Below the pieces are notes generated by a model. The model was not told where the DNA came from and ran no database searches. It saw nothing but the letters and a program-made list of their open reading frames with translations. This document shows, in pieces, positions 16,439 to 25,353 of a stretch of DNA of 64,000 nucleotides (position 1 is its first letter; the number at the start of each line of letters is the position of its first letter). The DNA is from Homoserinimonas aerilata (GTDB lineage: Bacteria; Actinomycetota; Actinomycetes; Actinomycetales; Microbacteriaceae), in the NCBI RefSeq assembly GCF_006716125.1, contig NZ_VFOM01000001.1:1922001-1986000 (forward strand). The letters are read 5' to 3'. The translations under genes were made by a program, and so were the position numbers.

Positions 16439-16816
16439 TCATCTGGCCGACGGGGGGCCCGCCGTGGCCGTTGCGGCGGCCCCGAGCCCACCCGCCGACA
16501 CGGTGACGGAGACCGTCGCGACAAGCCCGTCGAGAGAACACTCCTGCAGCACGGCGCCGTTGGCTGAGGCGACGGATGCCGCGGAGTCGCAGGCGATGCC
16601 GGGCACGATTCCGATGGCAACGTCCGCTGCGGCGAGCGCCGCCGCATCCGCCGCCGTCGCCGCCAGCCCCTTCAGCATGAGCCCTCTATATAGGGGTGCA
16701 CTCGCGAGCATGAGCAGCAGCACGGCGGAGATGATCGCGACGACGAGCACGGACCCGGCACCGCGGGCATCCGCCACCCCGTGCCGCAGGCCGCTGCGCA
16801 GGCGGCTGGCCATCAT
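16439..16816 (-). CDS. TadE-like pilus-assembly protein (Rv3654c type)
   Basis: 125 aa. A short basic N-terminus is followed by one hydrophobic helix (AGSVLVVAIISAVLLLMLASAPLY) and an Ala-rich region with a Cys pair (GIACDS, LQECSL). The start at 16816 makes an ATGA overlap with the stop of the tadE gene, which is better than the longer open frame starting at 16918. It is the last gene of the Tad/Flp locus. In actinobacteria this protein is thought to be a minor pseudopilin. Confidence 0.75.
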   Translation of the reverse strand: MMASRLRSGLRHGVADARGAGSVLVVAIISAVLLLMLASAPLYRGLMLKGLAATAADAAALAAADVAIGIVPGIACDSAASVASANGAVLQECSLDGLVATVSVTVSAGGLGAAATATAGPPSAR

Positions 16817-17163
16817 CCACCGCCCGCGAGTGAGCAGGCGCCCGCCGTCACGGTGAGCGCTGCGAGAAGACCGCTTCCGGATGCTCCCGCATCGACGCAG
16901 ACAAGCTCGCCCTGCCACCGAACATCGAAGTGGGCGCCCGGCAGCAGTGAGGAGAAGCGGGCCCGGGCATCCGCGTGCGATTCGCCTCGCGCGATGGATC
17001 TTGCGGCGCCGCCCGCAGCATCCTGCAGCCTCATCTGCTGCCCGCCCAACTGCACCGAGGCGAGGCAGACGGTGAGCACGATGGCAACGGCGGGCAGCGT
17101 CACCGCGAACTCTGCGGTGACACTGCCGCGCTGCCGTCGATCAGCCGCCGACGGTGAGCGCAC
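16813..17163 (-). CDS. TadE-family minor pilin
   Basis: 116 aa. The prepilin-like N-terminus RQRGSVTAEFAVTLPAVAIVLTVCL has the Glu at position 5 of the hydrophobic helix typical of TadE. The C-terminal half is exported, with two Cys residues (VCVDAG and GACSLAG). I take the GTG at 17163, which overlaps the DUF4244 gene by 23 bp; a TTG at 17172 is the alternative. It is part of the Tad cluster. Confidence 0.8.
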   Translation of the reverse strand: MRSPSAADRRQRGSVTAEFAVTLPAVAIVLTVCLASVQLGGQQMRLQDAAGGAARSIARGESHADARARFSSLLPGAHFDVRWQGELVCVDAGASGSGLLAALTVTAGACSLAGGG

Positions 17164-17323
17164 TCTGCACAAGATCGGTCAACACGGTGCGCACCTGCTC
17201 GCTGCGCATGATGACAACCAGCAGACCCGCGAATCCGACGGCCGCCATGATGACGATCGCGTATTCGGCGGTGGCGGCGCCCCGCTCGTTCTCCTGGCGC
17301 AGGCGCGCCATGATTCTCCTCAT
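17141..17323 (-). CDS. DUF4244 Flp-type major pilin candidate
   Basis: 60 aa. ENERGAATAEYAIVIMAAVGF is a Flp/TadE-like prepilin signal: Gly before the cleavage point, then a hydrophobic helix starting with Ala and containing Glu. Members of DUF4244 stand where the Flp pilin is expected in actinobacterial tad loci. Two in-frame ATGs each have a purine-rich SD (AAGGAG before the first at 17323, AGGAG before the second at 17311). The gene should follow the TadC gene directly, but the island now separates them by 8 kb. Confidence 0.85.
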   Translation of the reverse strand: MRRIMARLRQENERGAATAEYAIVIMAAVGFAGLLVVIMRSEQVRTVLTDLVQSALTVGG

Positions 17324-17694
17324 CGTTCTCCTTCTTCCTGCCCCTTGGGGGCGGTTCTGTGGTGCCGGCCGACACCGCTTCCTCCAGTGTTCCGAGCCGC
17401 GGAGGGGCGGATGCGGGCGAGCAGCAGATCGGTGGACGGTCGGCGAATATCGTGCCTGTGAGGGACTTGTCGCTCACAGGCCATCACTGCGGGTAGCTTG
17501 TCCCTGTCTCGATTCTCGGTGCAGAGCACTCCCTTCCATGGTTTACGTAACGTCCGATATGCGCGACGCTTACGGGAGCGGTCGCCTAACGTCGAAAAGA
17601 TTGAATGACGACGCTGCCACATCCTCACCCTCTCTTGTCAGTACGCTGTCCATCAGACTTTGGTCTTCAGAGTTCGTGTCGCAGAGGGGAACGC
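17324..17694. other. Intergenic left junction of the island
   Basis: 371 bp without a credible gene. It contains the 5' region of the DUF4244 pilin (with CCCCTTGGGG dyad at 17341), the attL-like repeat at 17454-17482 and the leader of the island ATPase gene. The base composition shifts from GC-rich to more AT-containing at about 17500. Confidence 0.6.
17454..17482. repeat. Left island boundary repeat (attL-like)
   Basis: GCTCACAGGCC at 17472-17482 matches 25354-25364 exactly. It also pairs with an inverted copy GCCTGTGAG at 17454-17462, making a 9-bp hairpin. This is the arrangement expected of a site-specific recombination core. Confidence 0.55.
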
Positions 17695-20600
17695 ATGGGC
17701 AACCTATCCGAGGAGTATCGCGGTCTGGCTGGTCAGCTCGCAGGGGGGCCAGCATTCCTCCTGCTGGGTCAAGATGGTGCAACGCGAATCGGAGAAGCCG
17801 TTCGAGCCCAACCATGGAGCGGCGTCTACACAAGCATGGGGTCACGAGACGTTGCAGATAGATTTCGTGCTAACTGGCGCGCGAGCGCATCGCACGGTGC
17901 GATGGGACGCGCACCATCACGTAGCCGAACGGATCTTGAGGTTCGTTACCTTTTCGGTGCGGAGCACCTCCCCGAGCCCGATCGGCCCGCTTCTAATCAA
18001 GTCGAGGTTGCGAAAGCCAGCCTTCGCAGCGTCCAAGAGTTGACGCGGTTCGTCTCGGAAACGATCACGCCACGAGGCGTGCTTCTTATCGATGGCTGGA
18101 AGCCTCACGATAAACTCGATGTAGCGACCCTTGGTCCGACGCTCAGCCTGCTCGGCAAGAGGCAGTCGCATCTCTTCTCAGCCGGCGACTGGCGCGCGGA
18201 CCCATTCATCGTGAGCCTCGTCGATGACGGCCTGCTCGTATTGCACGAAGCACCACTTGATGACGTACTCCGCGACCTCGCGGAAGCCGGTGCGCTCAGG
18301 TCGGATGACGCTTCGCCCGGCGCAGACCACGTAATAGCGCTTGGAGACGGCTTCGTCAGCGTCGACGTGAATACCTGGAATCAGATACGCCGCTCGGCCC
18401 GTCCGGTCGACTTGGAGCTTCTCACACCCCCCGTATTTAGCTCAACCGCCGCGAAGTATCAGGAGTTTCGCAACTTTGTCGGCGCAACTGAAGGTGCCCC
18501 CCGGTGGTCTGGGCTCGCCGCTAGAATGCACTTGCGGCGAGACTTCGAGGCGGAGGTTCTTGACCACGCGTTGAAGCAGGTGCAAAGCAGGGAGCTTCCC
18601 GCACCCATCGTCGTGGAGGGGCAGACGGCAACCGGTAAGAGTATCGGGCTTGCATCAATTGCATTAGAACTCTCGAGATCGGGCCGAGTCGCCGTCCTCC
18701 ATCAAGCCCGCCGAACGGTTCGTCCCGCCGTCGAGGACGTGGACATGTACGCGGCTTGGGCCGAAGACCACGGAGCCGAGGCCACGGTGCTGGTGTGGGA
18801 CGGGATGACCAACCCCGCCGAGTACGAAGCGCTTTCACGACAGCTGCGCGCCCGCGGCCGGCGAGTGCTGATCATCGGAACCACCTACAAGAAACAGGCC
18901 GCGCCGTCATCCACAATTTTCACCGCAGCGGCAGAGCTGAGCCCCGGTGAAGTTTCGCGCCTGATCGACCTCCTCACTTCCTTCGGCGTGGAAATTCGCC
19001 GGCCAAAAAACGCACTGGATACGAGCTTCCTTGCGTTTCTCTACTACACCCTTCCTGAGACCGAGCGTCAACTTCGAAGCGGTCTAGCGCGCGAGATGCG
19101 AGCCGCCGAGTTGGCGATCTCCGAGCTTGCTCGCGAGCAGAACGAAAAGCCATCATCGCAACAACGCCTCACCGCGATGCAGGCAGCGCTCCAAGCAGCG
19201 GGCATCGACTTGGAAGAACTCCTACCGCAGAGCAACTCGGATAAGCCAGTCGCCGCGCAGTCCTTCGCCGAACGCGCGCCCTTGCAACGTATTACCGCTC
19301 TCGTTCTCGTCGCAGGGAAACACGGCGTTCCCGTACCGATCGATCTTGCGCTCAGGGTTCTGGGACGCGAGGGTTCGCAGAGCGTCAGAGACGCTCTCAA
19401 CTCCTCGGACATCATCCGGGAAATCAACGACGACAACGGAGAAATATTCCTAGCGGCAAGGTCGCATCTGGAAGCAGAACTGCTTGCTCAGCACGAGGTG
19501 CCGGTAACAGTCGAGATTGAAGTCATTGCCGAAGCCATCCGGAACATTCGAATCCTGGACGGGTTTGGCGGCGGTGCCGACGAGGTTCAGTTCCTCGTTT
19601 CACTGTTCGAGCGCATCGGCCCTGCAGCTGATCTTCCGAGATATCGGATGCATTTCGGCGAGATTGCCGATGCGCTTAGAGAACGGCGCCACGAACTCGG
19701 TTCGCCCCGGCCACGTCTTGCGCTTCAGGAGTCCAACTTCGTGCGCGGTTACGTACAGTGGCAGCAAGATGCGCACGAGGGGTCGCTGGCGTCTCGAGTG
19801 TCAGCACTCGAATACAACGCAGAACTCTTGGATGAGGTGCTATCGAGCGCGAGCACCAAGGGTTTGATCCGGCTTTCGCTGTCCGTCGAGCTCGCGTCGA
19901 CCCTAGGCGCAATAATCTATGAGTATTCGCACGGCGAGAACGGCGAGACCATCGAGGGTCTTGCTGGGCGTCTGGACGATGTGCTCGGAGCGGTTCTCGA
20001 TGCTCGTGCTGTCGATCCAGGCAACACCTACCCCGTTGACGTCCTGGCATGGTCAACGCTAGAGGCCATCGGCACTGGCGCAATGCGACCTGATGAACGC
20101 CTCGATCGTCTCGCCTACGCTGTGGCAACGCTGGAATCATTGGACCGAAGCACGCTGTCGGAAGCACAACTGGCGAAGCTTGACAGCCGTGGCGTTTCAC
20201 TCAACAAGGCGCTCGCGGATGATGCAGCGGTGTGGTCGTACCTTCAGAACCTCGAGACGAACACATCCCCAGCAGCTACTTACTTCCTTGCGCAGTCTGA
20301 AGCGAAGAACGTTCCCAACGGCGAGCGACAGGCCCTCAGTCGTCTCCGCGCCGCGCCGGCGCAGACTAGGAAGGATTGGCGGTGCGCTCAGCTCCTCGTC
20401 GACCTCACTTGGAGGGACATCGCCGGGGCGCGCCTCCTCAGCGGGGAAAGACTTCCGTTGCACCTCAGTCCAGCGGACCTCGCCCAGATCGCCTCGCTTT
20501 CTGCTGACCTGCAAGGCGCGGAACTCCCGGATCTCTACCGCCTTCGCTTCATCCAAGCCGTCGCTCAGTTCTCAAAAGGCAACTATGCCGAAAGCGGAAA

Positions 20601-20907
20601 GCTTTTCCGCGAGGTTGGCGACCTCACCCGTCAACTCTCGAAGCGCATCTACACGTCGTACTTCCTTGCGGACGAGAATCAAGTACCTCGAGTCTTCACC
20701 GGCCGAGTGGAGTTTGCAGATGCGCGCTCGGGCGAAGTGTGGGTCAATGAGCTCGGCACCCGGATCAAGTTTGAGCCGCGTCTGTTCTCTGCGACTGGCG
20801 ACTTCGCCCGGAGCCAGCAGCTCCCGGCGTTCTTGGTGGGCTTCAAGCTATCCCGAGGCCCCGTCGCTGAGCCACGCTCGATCTATCGATCGAGGTCTCA
20901 CGCGTGA
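17695..20907 (+). CDS. Large STAND-like P-loop ATPase, candidate anti-phage protein
   Basis: 1070 aa. Not a protein I can name. The N-terminal 200 residues form an alpha/beta domain (GPAFLLLGQDGATRIG, WSGVYTSMGSRDVADRF, LEVRYLFGAEH) that faintly resembles SIR2-like sensor/effector domains but lacks their GAGxS loop. A P-loop GQTATGKS lies near residues 308-315 and a Walker-B-like strand ATVLVWDGM near 363. The remaining 600 residues are mostly alpha-helical and look repeat-like, as in STAND proteins that sense phage products. ATG 17695 has GAGGGGA 4 nt upstream. It overlaps the next gene by 4 bp (GTGA). Confidence 0.7.
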   Translation: MGNLSEEYRGLAGQLAGGPAFLLLGQDGATRIGEAVRAQPWSGVYTSMGSRDVADRFRANWRASASHGAMGRAPSRSRTDLEVRYLFGAEHLPEPDRPASNQVEVAKASLRSVQELTRFVSETITPRGVLLIDGWKPHDKLDVATLGPTLSLLGKRQSHLFSAGDWRADPFIVSLVDDGLLVLHEAPLDDVLRDLAEAGALRSDDASPGADHVIALGDGFVSVDVNTWNQIRRSARPVDLELLTPPVFSSTAAKYQEFRNFVGATEGAPRWSGLAARMHLRRDFEAEVLDHALKQVQSRELPAPIVVEGQTATGKSIGLASIALELSRSGRVAVLHQARRTVRPAVEDVDMYAAWAEDHGAEATVLVWDGMTNPAEYEALSRQLRARGRRVLIIGTTYKKQAAPSSTIFTAAAELSPGEVSRLIDLLTSFGVEIRRPKNALDTSFLAFLYYTLPETERQLRSGLAREMRAAELAISELAREQNEKPSSQQRLTAMQAALQAAGIDLEELLPQSNSDKPVAAQSFAERAPLQRITALVLVAGKHGVPVPIDLALRVLGREGSQSVRDALNSSDIIREINDDNGEIFLAARSHLEAELLAQHEVPVTVEIEVIAEAIRNIRILDGFGGGADEVQFLVSLFERIGPAADLPRYRMHFGEIADALRERRHELGSPRPRLALQESNFVRGYVQWQQDAHEGSLASRVSALEYNAELLDEVLSSASTKGLIRLSLSVELASTLGAIIYEYSHGENGETIEGLAGRLDDVLGAVLDARAVDPGNTYPVDVLAWSTLEAIGTGAMRPDERLDRLAYAVATLESLDRSTLSEAQLAKLDSRGVSLNKALADDAAVWSYLQNLETNTSPAATYFLAQSEAKNVPNGERQALSRLRAAPAQTRKDWRCAQLLVDLTWRDIAGARLLSGERLPLHLSPADLAQIASLSADLQGAELPDLYRLRFIQAVAQFSKGNYAESGKLFREVGDLTRQLSKRIYTSYFLADENQVPRVFTGRVEFADARSGEVWVNELGTRIKFEPRLFSATGDFARSQQLPAFLVGFKLSRGPVAEPRSIYRSRSHA

Positions 20908-21689
20908 CCGCCGCGCTCTCGACCATCGACCAGGCGAAGCGTGCAAGCACCGGAGTCGGGCTGAAGCCAGTGACCGTCGATTGGCAGCCTGTCTGTGACA
21001 GCGATGCAGACTTCGCCGCGCTCGTCTCGAACTACTACCAGCTGTACCGAGAAGAACTATCGGCCGATATTGACTTCCTGCGTAAGTTTCGACGCAGTCC
21101 AAGCGCCGAGGAGTTCGATTCAGCGATCCATAAGCTCAGGACAGGCGCACACCACTCGACAAATTCGGTCGCAACGCTCTACTACGAGCAATGGTTGTCT
21201 GAGGCTGCCACCCCCCAGGCGTCCGCGGATGCCTTGGTTGCCCTTCTGGGGAAGGCGCTGGACGGACTGGCCCACAACGCCGTACTGGTCGCAAGAGATG
21301 CCACGGCGAGACGAGACTGGAGCGATGTCTCGTCGACCGATGTCTCCGCAATCATGATCAGTGTGATCGAGGATCTTGGACTTTATTACTCGCCGAGTAA
21401 GCAGGGCTGGTTCGTCCGTCAAGTTGAGGGAAGGTTGAAAATCGATTCCGGCAGCGGGTCTCGACGGGCCGTAGTGATGGAGTATTGCCTGCAGATATTG
21501 GTCTCGCGACACGCGCCGCTCCCGGTTCCGTACGTCGATGTCCTGGACCATCTGGGCTTGCTGAACGACAGCCGAGCAGAAGGCGCCGTCCTAGTCGCCT
21601 ACTCCGTGGCGTCAATCGGCCCGGGGCTCAGTGGCGAGGCCTTCTTGACTCGAGTAGAAGAGACATGGCGGGCGGCCGCAGCCTGCTGA
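20904..21689 (+). CDS. Partner protein of the island ATPase, unknown function
   Basis: 261 aa, no recognised family, mostly helical (NYYQLYREELSADIDFLRKF, ALVALLGKALDGLAHNAV). Its GTG start overlaps the stop of the ATPase gene (GTGA), so the two are translationally coupled and probably work together. No catalytic motif is evident. It could be a regulator, effector or adaptor of the ATPase. Confidence 0.65.
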   Translation: MTAALSTIDQAKRASTGVGLKPVTVDWQPVCDSDADFAALVSNYYQLYREELSADIDFLRKFRRSPSAEEFDSAIHKLRTGAHHSTNSVATLYYEQWLSEAATPQASADALVALLGKALDGLAHNAVLVARDATARRDWSDVSSTDVSAIMISVIEDLGLYYSPSKQGWFVRQVEGRLKIDSGSGSRRAVVMEYCLQILVSRHAPLPVPYVDVLDHLGLLNDSRAEGAVLVAYSVASIGPGLSGEAFLTRVEETWRAAAAC

Positions 21690-21700
21690 ACTAAGTCGGC

Positions 21701-21871
21701 ATGGTAGAGATCCGGCCGGGCATGACACAGTTTCGCGGAGCGAGTCACGTCCAAGTTGTAGTCGATTCATCGTGCTATCGGGAGCGTTCGCGGCGTCTCG
21801 CCGCCGTGCCCGTTGACCGACGATACGACCAGTTGTCGCGATTATCTGAACCTGCTCACGCTGCGGTCTGA
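21701..21871 (+). CDS. Possible 56-aa small protein
   Basis: An ATG-to-TGA frame starting 11 bp after the previous gene: MVEIRPGMTQFRGASH, then Arg-rich (YRERSRRLAAVPVDRRYDQ). No SD and no family match. It may be the third cistron of the ATPase operon or a chance frame. Confidence 0.25.
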   Translation: MVEIRPGMTQFRGASHVQVVVDSSCYRERSRRLAAVPVDRRYDQLSRLSEPAHAAV

Positions 21872-22020
21872 CATCTCGTTGTCAGGATTTCAGGGGTCCC
21901 ATCGTCAGTAGTGAAACGGCGAAGGCGCTCAGGAGGGTTTGACCGTGCGTTCGCTCTAGAGTGGATCAACGAGTCGCAGACTCGTCAGACCCGTATCAAT
22001 CCAAAAGGAGATGCCGAGGC

Positions 22021-22908
22021 GTGCCAGCTACTCTGTCGATCCCGGCGACGCGCCGCTACGGAACACATTCTCCCTTGCGATATCCCGGCGGCAAGGCCGC
22101 TCTTGCAGGGTTGTTCGCTGATCTGATTTCAGAACTGGGACTCGACGACGCCAAGTACGTCGAGCCATATGCGGGCGGTGCCGGTGCCGGTGTTGCGCTT
22201 CTTCGTGAAGGGCTAATTCAGGAACTCGTGGTCAATGATTTTGACCCCGCTGTTTACTCGTTCTGGCGCAGCGTCGTGCACGACAACGCTGAGTTCGTTC
22301 TAATGCTGGAGAAGACCCCCCTCAACATCGAGGAGTGGCGGCGACAGCGGGAGATTTACCGGAGCGCTGATGCAAACGACCCTCTCAAACTTGGGTTCGC
22401 ATTCTTCTATCTCAACCGCACCAACCGATCTGGGGTACTGAGTGGAGGAGTGATCGGTGGCCTGAACCAAACGGGCAACTACAAGATCGATGCTCGATTC
22501 AACAGAGAGACCCTGAAGGAGAGGGTGGCTGCTCTTGGGAAACTTGCGGACCAGATCACTGTCCGCGACGACGACGGACGGACGGTCATCTTGGACTATG
22601 CAACTGACCCGAAGGCGTTCCTCTATATCGACCCACCGTACGTACGGGCTGGTTCACAGCTGTACTTAAACGCCTTCGACGTACGAGATCACTCAGACCT
22701 CGCGGCGGTCGTGTCCGACGCTGGCGGTAACTGGTTCATGACCTACGACGAGTCGCCGCTGATCGAGGAGTTGTACGCCGAATTCTTCCTGTGCCGTTAC
22801 GAGTTGAACTACTCAGCGAGGCATCCCGGTCGCGCTTTCGAACTCATGATTGCGTCCCCGCCGGTTGAGGCCGCACTGGCGCGGGTGACCGCTGCTCGGT
22901 CAGCATGA
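22021..22908 (+). CDS. D12-class (Dam-type) DNA adenine methyltransferase
   Basis: 295 aa. Contains the D12 SAM motif region SPLRYPGGKAAL, the VEPYAGGAGAGVALL motif, NDFDPAVYSFW and the catalytic DPPY (LYIDPPYVRAG, about residue 203). FYLNRTNRSGVLSGG is typical of this class. It methylates adenine N6 at a short specific site, unknown here. I chose the GTG at 22021 because AAGGAG lies 10 nt upstream and the family-like sequence starts just after. No endonuclease gene is adjacent. It overlaps the convergent ParB-like gene by 65 bp. Confidence 0.88.
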   Translation: MPATLSIPATRRYGTHSPLRYPGGKAALAGLFADLISELGLDDAKYVEPYAGGAGAGVALLREGLIQELVVNDFDPAVYSFWRSVVHDNAEFVLMLEKTPLNIEEWRRQREIYRSADANDPLKLGFAFFYLNRTNRSGVLSGGVIGGLNQTGNYKIDARFNRETLKERVAALGKLADQITVRDDDGRTVILDYATDPKAFLYIDPPYVRAGSQLYLNAFDVRDHSDLAAVVSDAGGNWFMTYDESPLIEELYAEFFLCRYELNYSARHPGRAFELMIASPPVEAALARVTAARSA

Positions 22909-24496
22909 ATCGCACGAGCGGGAACACTACCGTCCAGGCCTGATGCACCTCTCGGCCGGTCACATCCACGTTGACGCTATGGGACACGAGATTGAACCAT
23001 TGGCCAGAACCGGGAACAGTGCTGGCATCCCGCTTCACCCGGTTGAGCGTTGAGATGGCGTACGCGAGCTGTCCGTTCTCCTTATAATCCTTCGTCACTC
23101 GAGCCATCACCTGACCGAGCATCCCTGTCAGCTCGACGCCGTTGCCAAGTCCAAAATGCTCTTTGATCGAGGCCTCGATGAGCGATCGCATGAGCATTGT
23201 GGCGGCGGCAGGAAAGTCTCGGACGTTAATCAACCGCAGTTCGCGCCAGCGATGCTGGAGCGTCGTTGGTAGATTCCGCTCGTCCACGCCCTGTGTGTTC
23301 AAGTACACCCGAAGTTCTGGGAGGGAGGGTCCCCGTCCACGAGGCTTATCCGCGGACTCCTCGCCTTCCTGATCGTCCGATTCGGCATCGCCTTGATCCG
23401 ACCCTGTCGGAGCGTCATCGTCCCGAGATCCTGGATCGTCCGTTTCGGGCGCATCGCCTGTCGTCTCGCTGCCGTCCGCACAGTCCTTTGCTGGCGGCGA
23501 GTCGTGGCTCGGCTCAGTGTCGGAGTCGGTTTCGTCCGGATCGTTGCGATCGCCGTCCCCATCACTCGTGCTGTCCCCGTCAGGGGCGGCGGGTCCGCCC
23601 TCCGGCGTCCCCTCCTCGGCATTGGACTGCTCTTCTTCAGGGAGTCCGCGCATTCCGCGCATCAGTTTTTCATACTCCCTCGTACCGGCTTTCAGTCCCC
23701 GACGCGTGTTCACCTCGTTGGTCATGAACCCGGTGAGTAGCCGCTCAAGCGCAGCTAGTTGTTCGGGGGTCGTGGCCCAGCTGACTACGCGTGATTGAGC
23801 GTCGAACTTCAGCCCGATCAACTCTTGGATCGTTGCGTTGCGGTAGGCGTATTCGAAAGCCGACATCGTGAGCTTCGGACCGGAGATGTATGCGGACAAC
23901 TGGGGGTTCGAGAATGCGGTTCTGCGTAGCTGCTGGCGCACTCGTCCCATACGGACGACACGCGGCAGGTCCTTGATGGCTGGGAGTTGCCCCCTCAACT
24001 GATCCAAGGTCGTGGAGCCGGTTAGCTGAGCCAGAACGAACTTGGCTTGCTCGTCGAGACTCCAAGCCTTTTTGGACTGTCCGATGTGGAGTCTTGCGAG
24101 GATGGGTGCAGCGGTCTGACGGTCCGGAAGCACCATGGCGCGAATGCGGCGCGGTAGACCCTCTGCCTCGATGGCGTACCGCTTCAGTAGCCGCTCGATC
24201 TCACCCTGGTGTGCCGGAGCGAGCGAGGGTTTGAGCAGCGCGAGAAGCGCAGATACCCGCCTGTTACCTTCCAGGAGAATCAGCTTGCCATCTTCGCGAA
24301 CTACGAGCGGCAACTCATTGTCCACGTACTGGTCCCGCAGGATCAGTGTCGCGACTTCCTTGACGTTCTCCTCTGCCCACAGATAGTTCATTGCGGCGGT
24401 CTCGGTTGGCTGTTCGTCGGCGAACCGGAAGTTGTTGATGTCGAGATGAAGGTCGCTAACATCGACCGGCTCGATCGGATACTCTACGTACGGCAT
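22844..24496 (-). CDS. ParB/sulfiredoxin-fold protein with acidic linker
   Basis: 550 aa. The N-terminal domain has the ParB-type signature KLILLEGNRRVSALLALL (about 71-88) after a variable region LRDQYVDNELPLVVR. A helical middle region follows, then a very acidic low-complexity linker (about 285-390, Asp/Glu/Ser/Thr) and a C-terminal helical domain (LRVYLNTQGVDERNLPTTLQ, then MLMRSLIEASIKEHFG). ParB-like domains in mobile islands include CTP-binding, DNA-binding and nuclease-related members; which this is cannot be told. The gene is convergent with the methyltransferase and overlaps its 3' end by 65 bp. Confidence 0.7.
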   Translation of the reverse strand: MPYVEYPIEPVDVSDLHLDINNFRFADEQPTETAAMNYLWAEENVKEVATLILRDQYVDNELPLVVREDGKLILLEGNRRVSALLALLKPSLAPAHQGEIERLLKRYAIEAEGLPRRIRAMVLPDRQTAAPILARLHIGQSKKAWSLDEQAKFVLAQLTGSTTLDQLRGQLPAIKDLPRVVRMGRVRQQLRRTAFSNPQLSAYISGPKLTMSAFEYAYRNATIQELIGLKFDAQSRVVSWATTPEQLAALERLLTGFMTNEVNTRRGLKAGTREYEKLMRGMRGLPEEEQSNAEEGTPEGGPAAPDGDSTSDGDGDRNDPDETDSDTEPSHDSPPAKDCADGSETTGDAPETDDPGSRDDDAPTGSDQGDAESDDQEGEESADKPRGRGPSLPELRVYLNTQGVDERNLPTTLQHRWRELRLINVRDFPAAATMLMRSLIEASIKEHFGLGNGVELTGMLGQVMARVTKDYKENGQLAYAISTLNRVKRDASTVPGSGQWFNLVSHSVNVDVTGREVHQAWTVVFPLVRFMLTEQRSPAPVRPQPAGTQS

Positions 24497-24796
24497 TCAC
24501 ACTCTCCCTATGGCCCAAGAGCATTGTGGCATCGCGAGGCTCGCCCAAACCATAGCGCTCCCGCGCGGCAGACTGCTCTCAGCCGTGAACGTTGAGTTCG
24601 CGAATCGTGAAACATGAAACCTCTAGACGTTCGATAACGGCGGCAGTATCCGAGGGTTGCCCGAAGCCAGCTACGTCTGTGATCGTGGCCATGGATACGC
24701 ATGATCTACGGCCGTTAGATCCTGAGTAGGCCAACGCGGCCTCCGATCCGAAGGCACTCAACGGGTTGACCCCACGCCGAGGGTGGCCGGAACGTG
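24497..24796. other. Intergenic region in the island
   Basis: 300 bp between the ParB-like start and the hipA remnant. No credible gene seen; short frames on both strands have no family features. It may hold the promoter of the ParB-like gene and eroded 5' parts of hipA or a hipB-type gene. Confidence 0.4.
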
Positions 24797-25319
24797 ATGG
24801 CGCGGGAAGCCACAAGCAGCCAGCGCATCGGCTACATGAGTGCGATGGCCCTCCTCGAATGCCGCGATGGTGCAGTCGGTGACTATATCGAAATCGCCGA
24901 GGCGATCGAAAGGACCGATGGGGAGGGAGGTCAAGAAGGACCTCGCTGAGCTGTTTCGACCTGTCGCCGTACGCGTCGCGCTCCACAACACCGACGACCA
25001 CCTGCGTAACCACGGCTTCCTTCGCGACGAGGGCGGCTGAGTATTGAATCCTGTCTTTGATGTGAACCGGGAGTCCGATCCGAAGCACCGCCAGACAACG
25101 ATCGCCGGCGCCAGCGTCGTCGACTACGAAGCGGGTGGTCTTGTGGAGCTTGCCCGAACCTGCCGACTGAGCCCGGCCCGGATGCGCGAAGAACTTGATC
25201 GCATCGCTGATGTGCTGGAGCTATGGCGTGACACGGCGAGCACCACCGGCCTCCGCAGTGCGGAGATCACCCACTTCTCGAGCGAGATCACACAAGGTAT
25301 TGCCGTGCTGCGCGCGTAG
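24797..25319 (+). pseudogene. HipA-family toxin kinase remnant
   Basis: Three pieces in different or interrupted frames together match the C-terminal half of HipA. The pieces are SQRIGYMSAMALLECRDG...GDYIEIAEAIE (frame ending at a TGA near 24950), DLAELFRPVAVRVALHNTDDHLRNHGFL (the HipA catalytic-loop HNTDDHxRNHGF, ending at a TGA at 25040) and NPVFDVNRESDPKHR...SPARMREELDRI (with the PxFDxN metal-binding motif). One frameshift, one stop and the missing N-terminus make it non-functional. The intact protein would be a Ser/Thr kinase toxin. Confidence 0.8.
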
Positions 25320-25353
25320 CATGCCTCACCCGGGCGAGGTTGCTGGGGCCACT

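Noticed and set aside
24508..25088. Minus-strand frames of 64-169 codons in the island right end
   Set aside because: They lie antisense to the recognisable hipA remnant and show no domain features.
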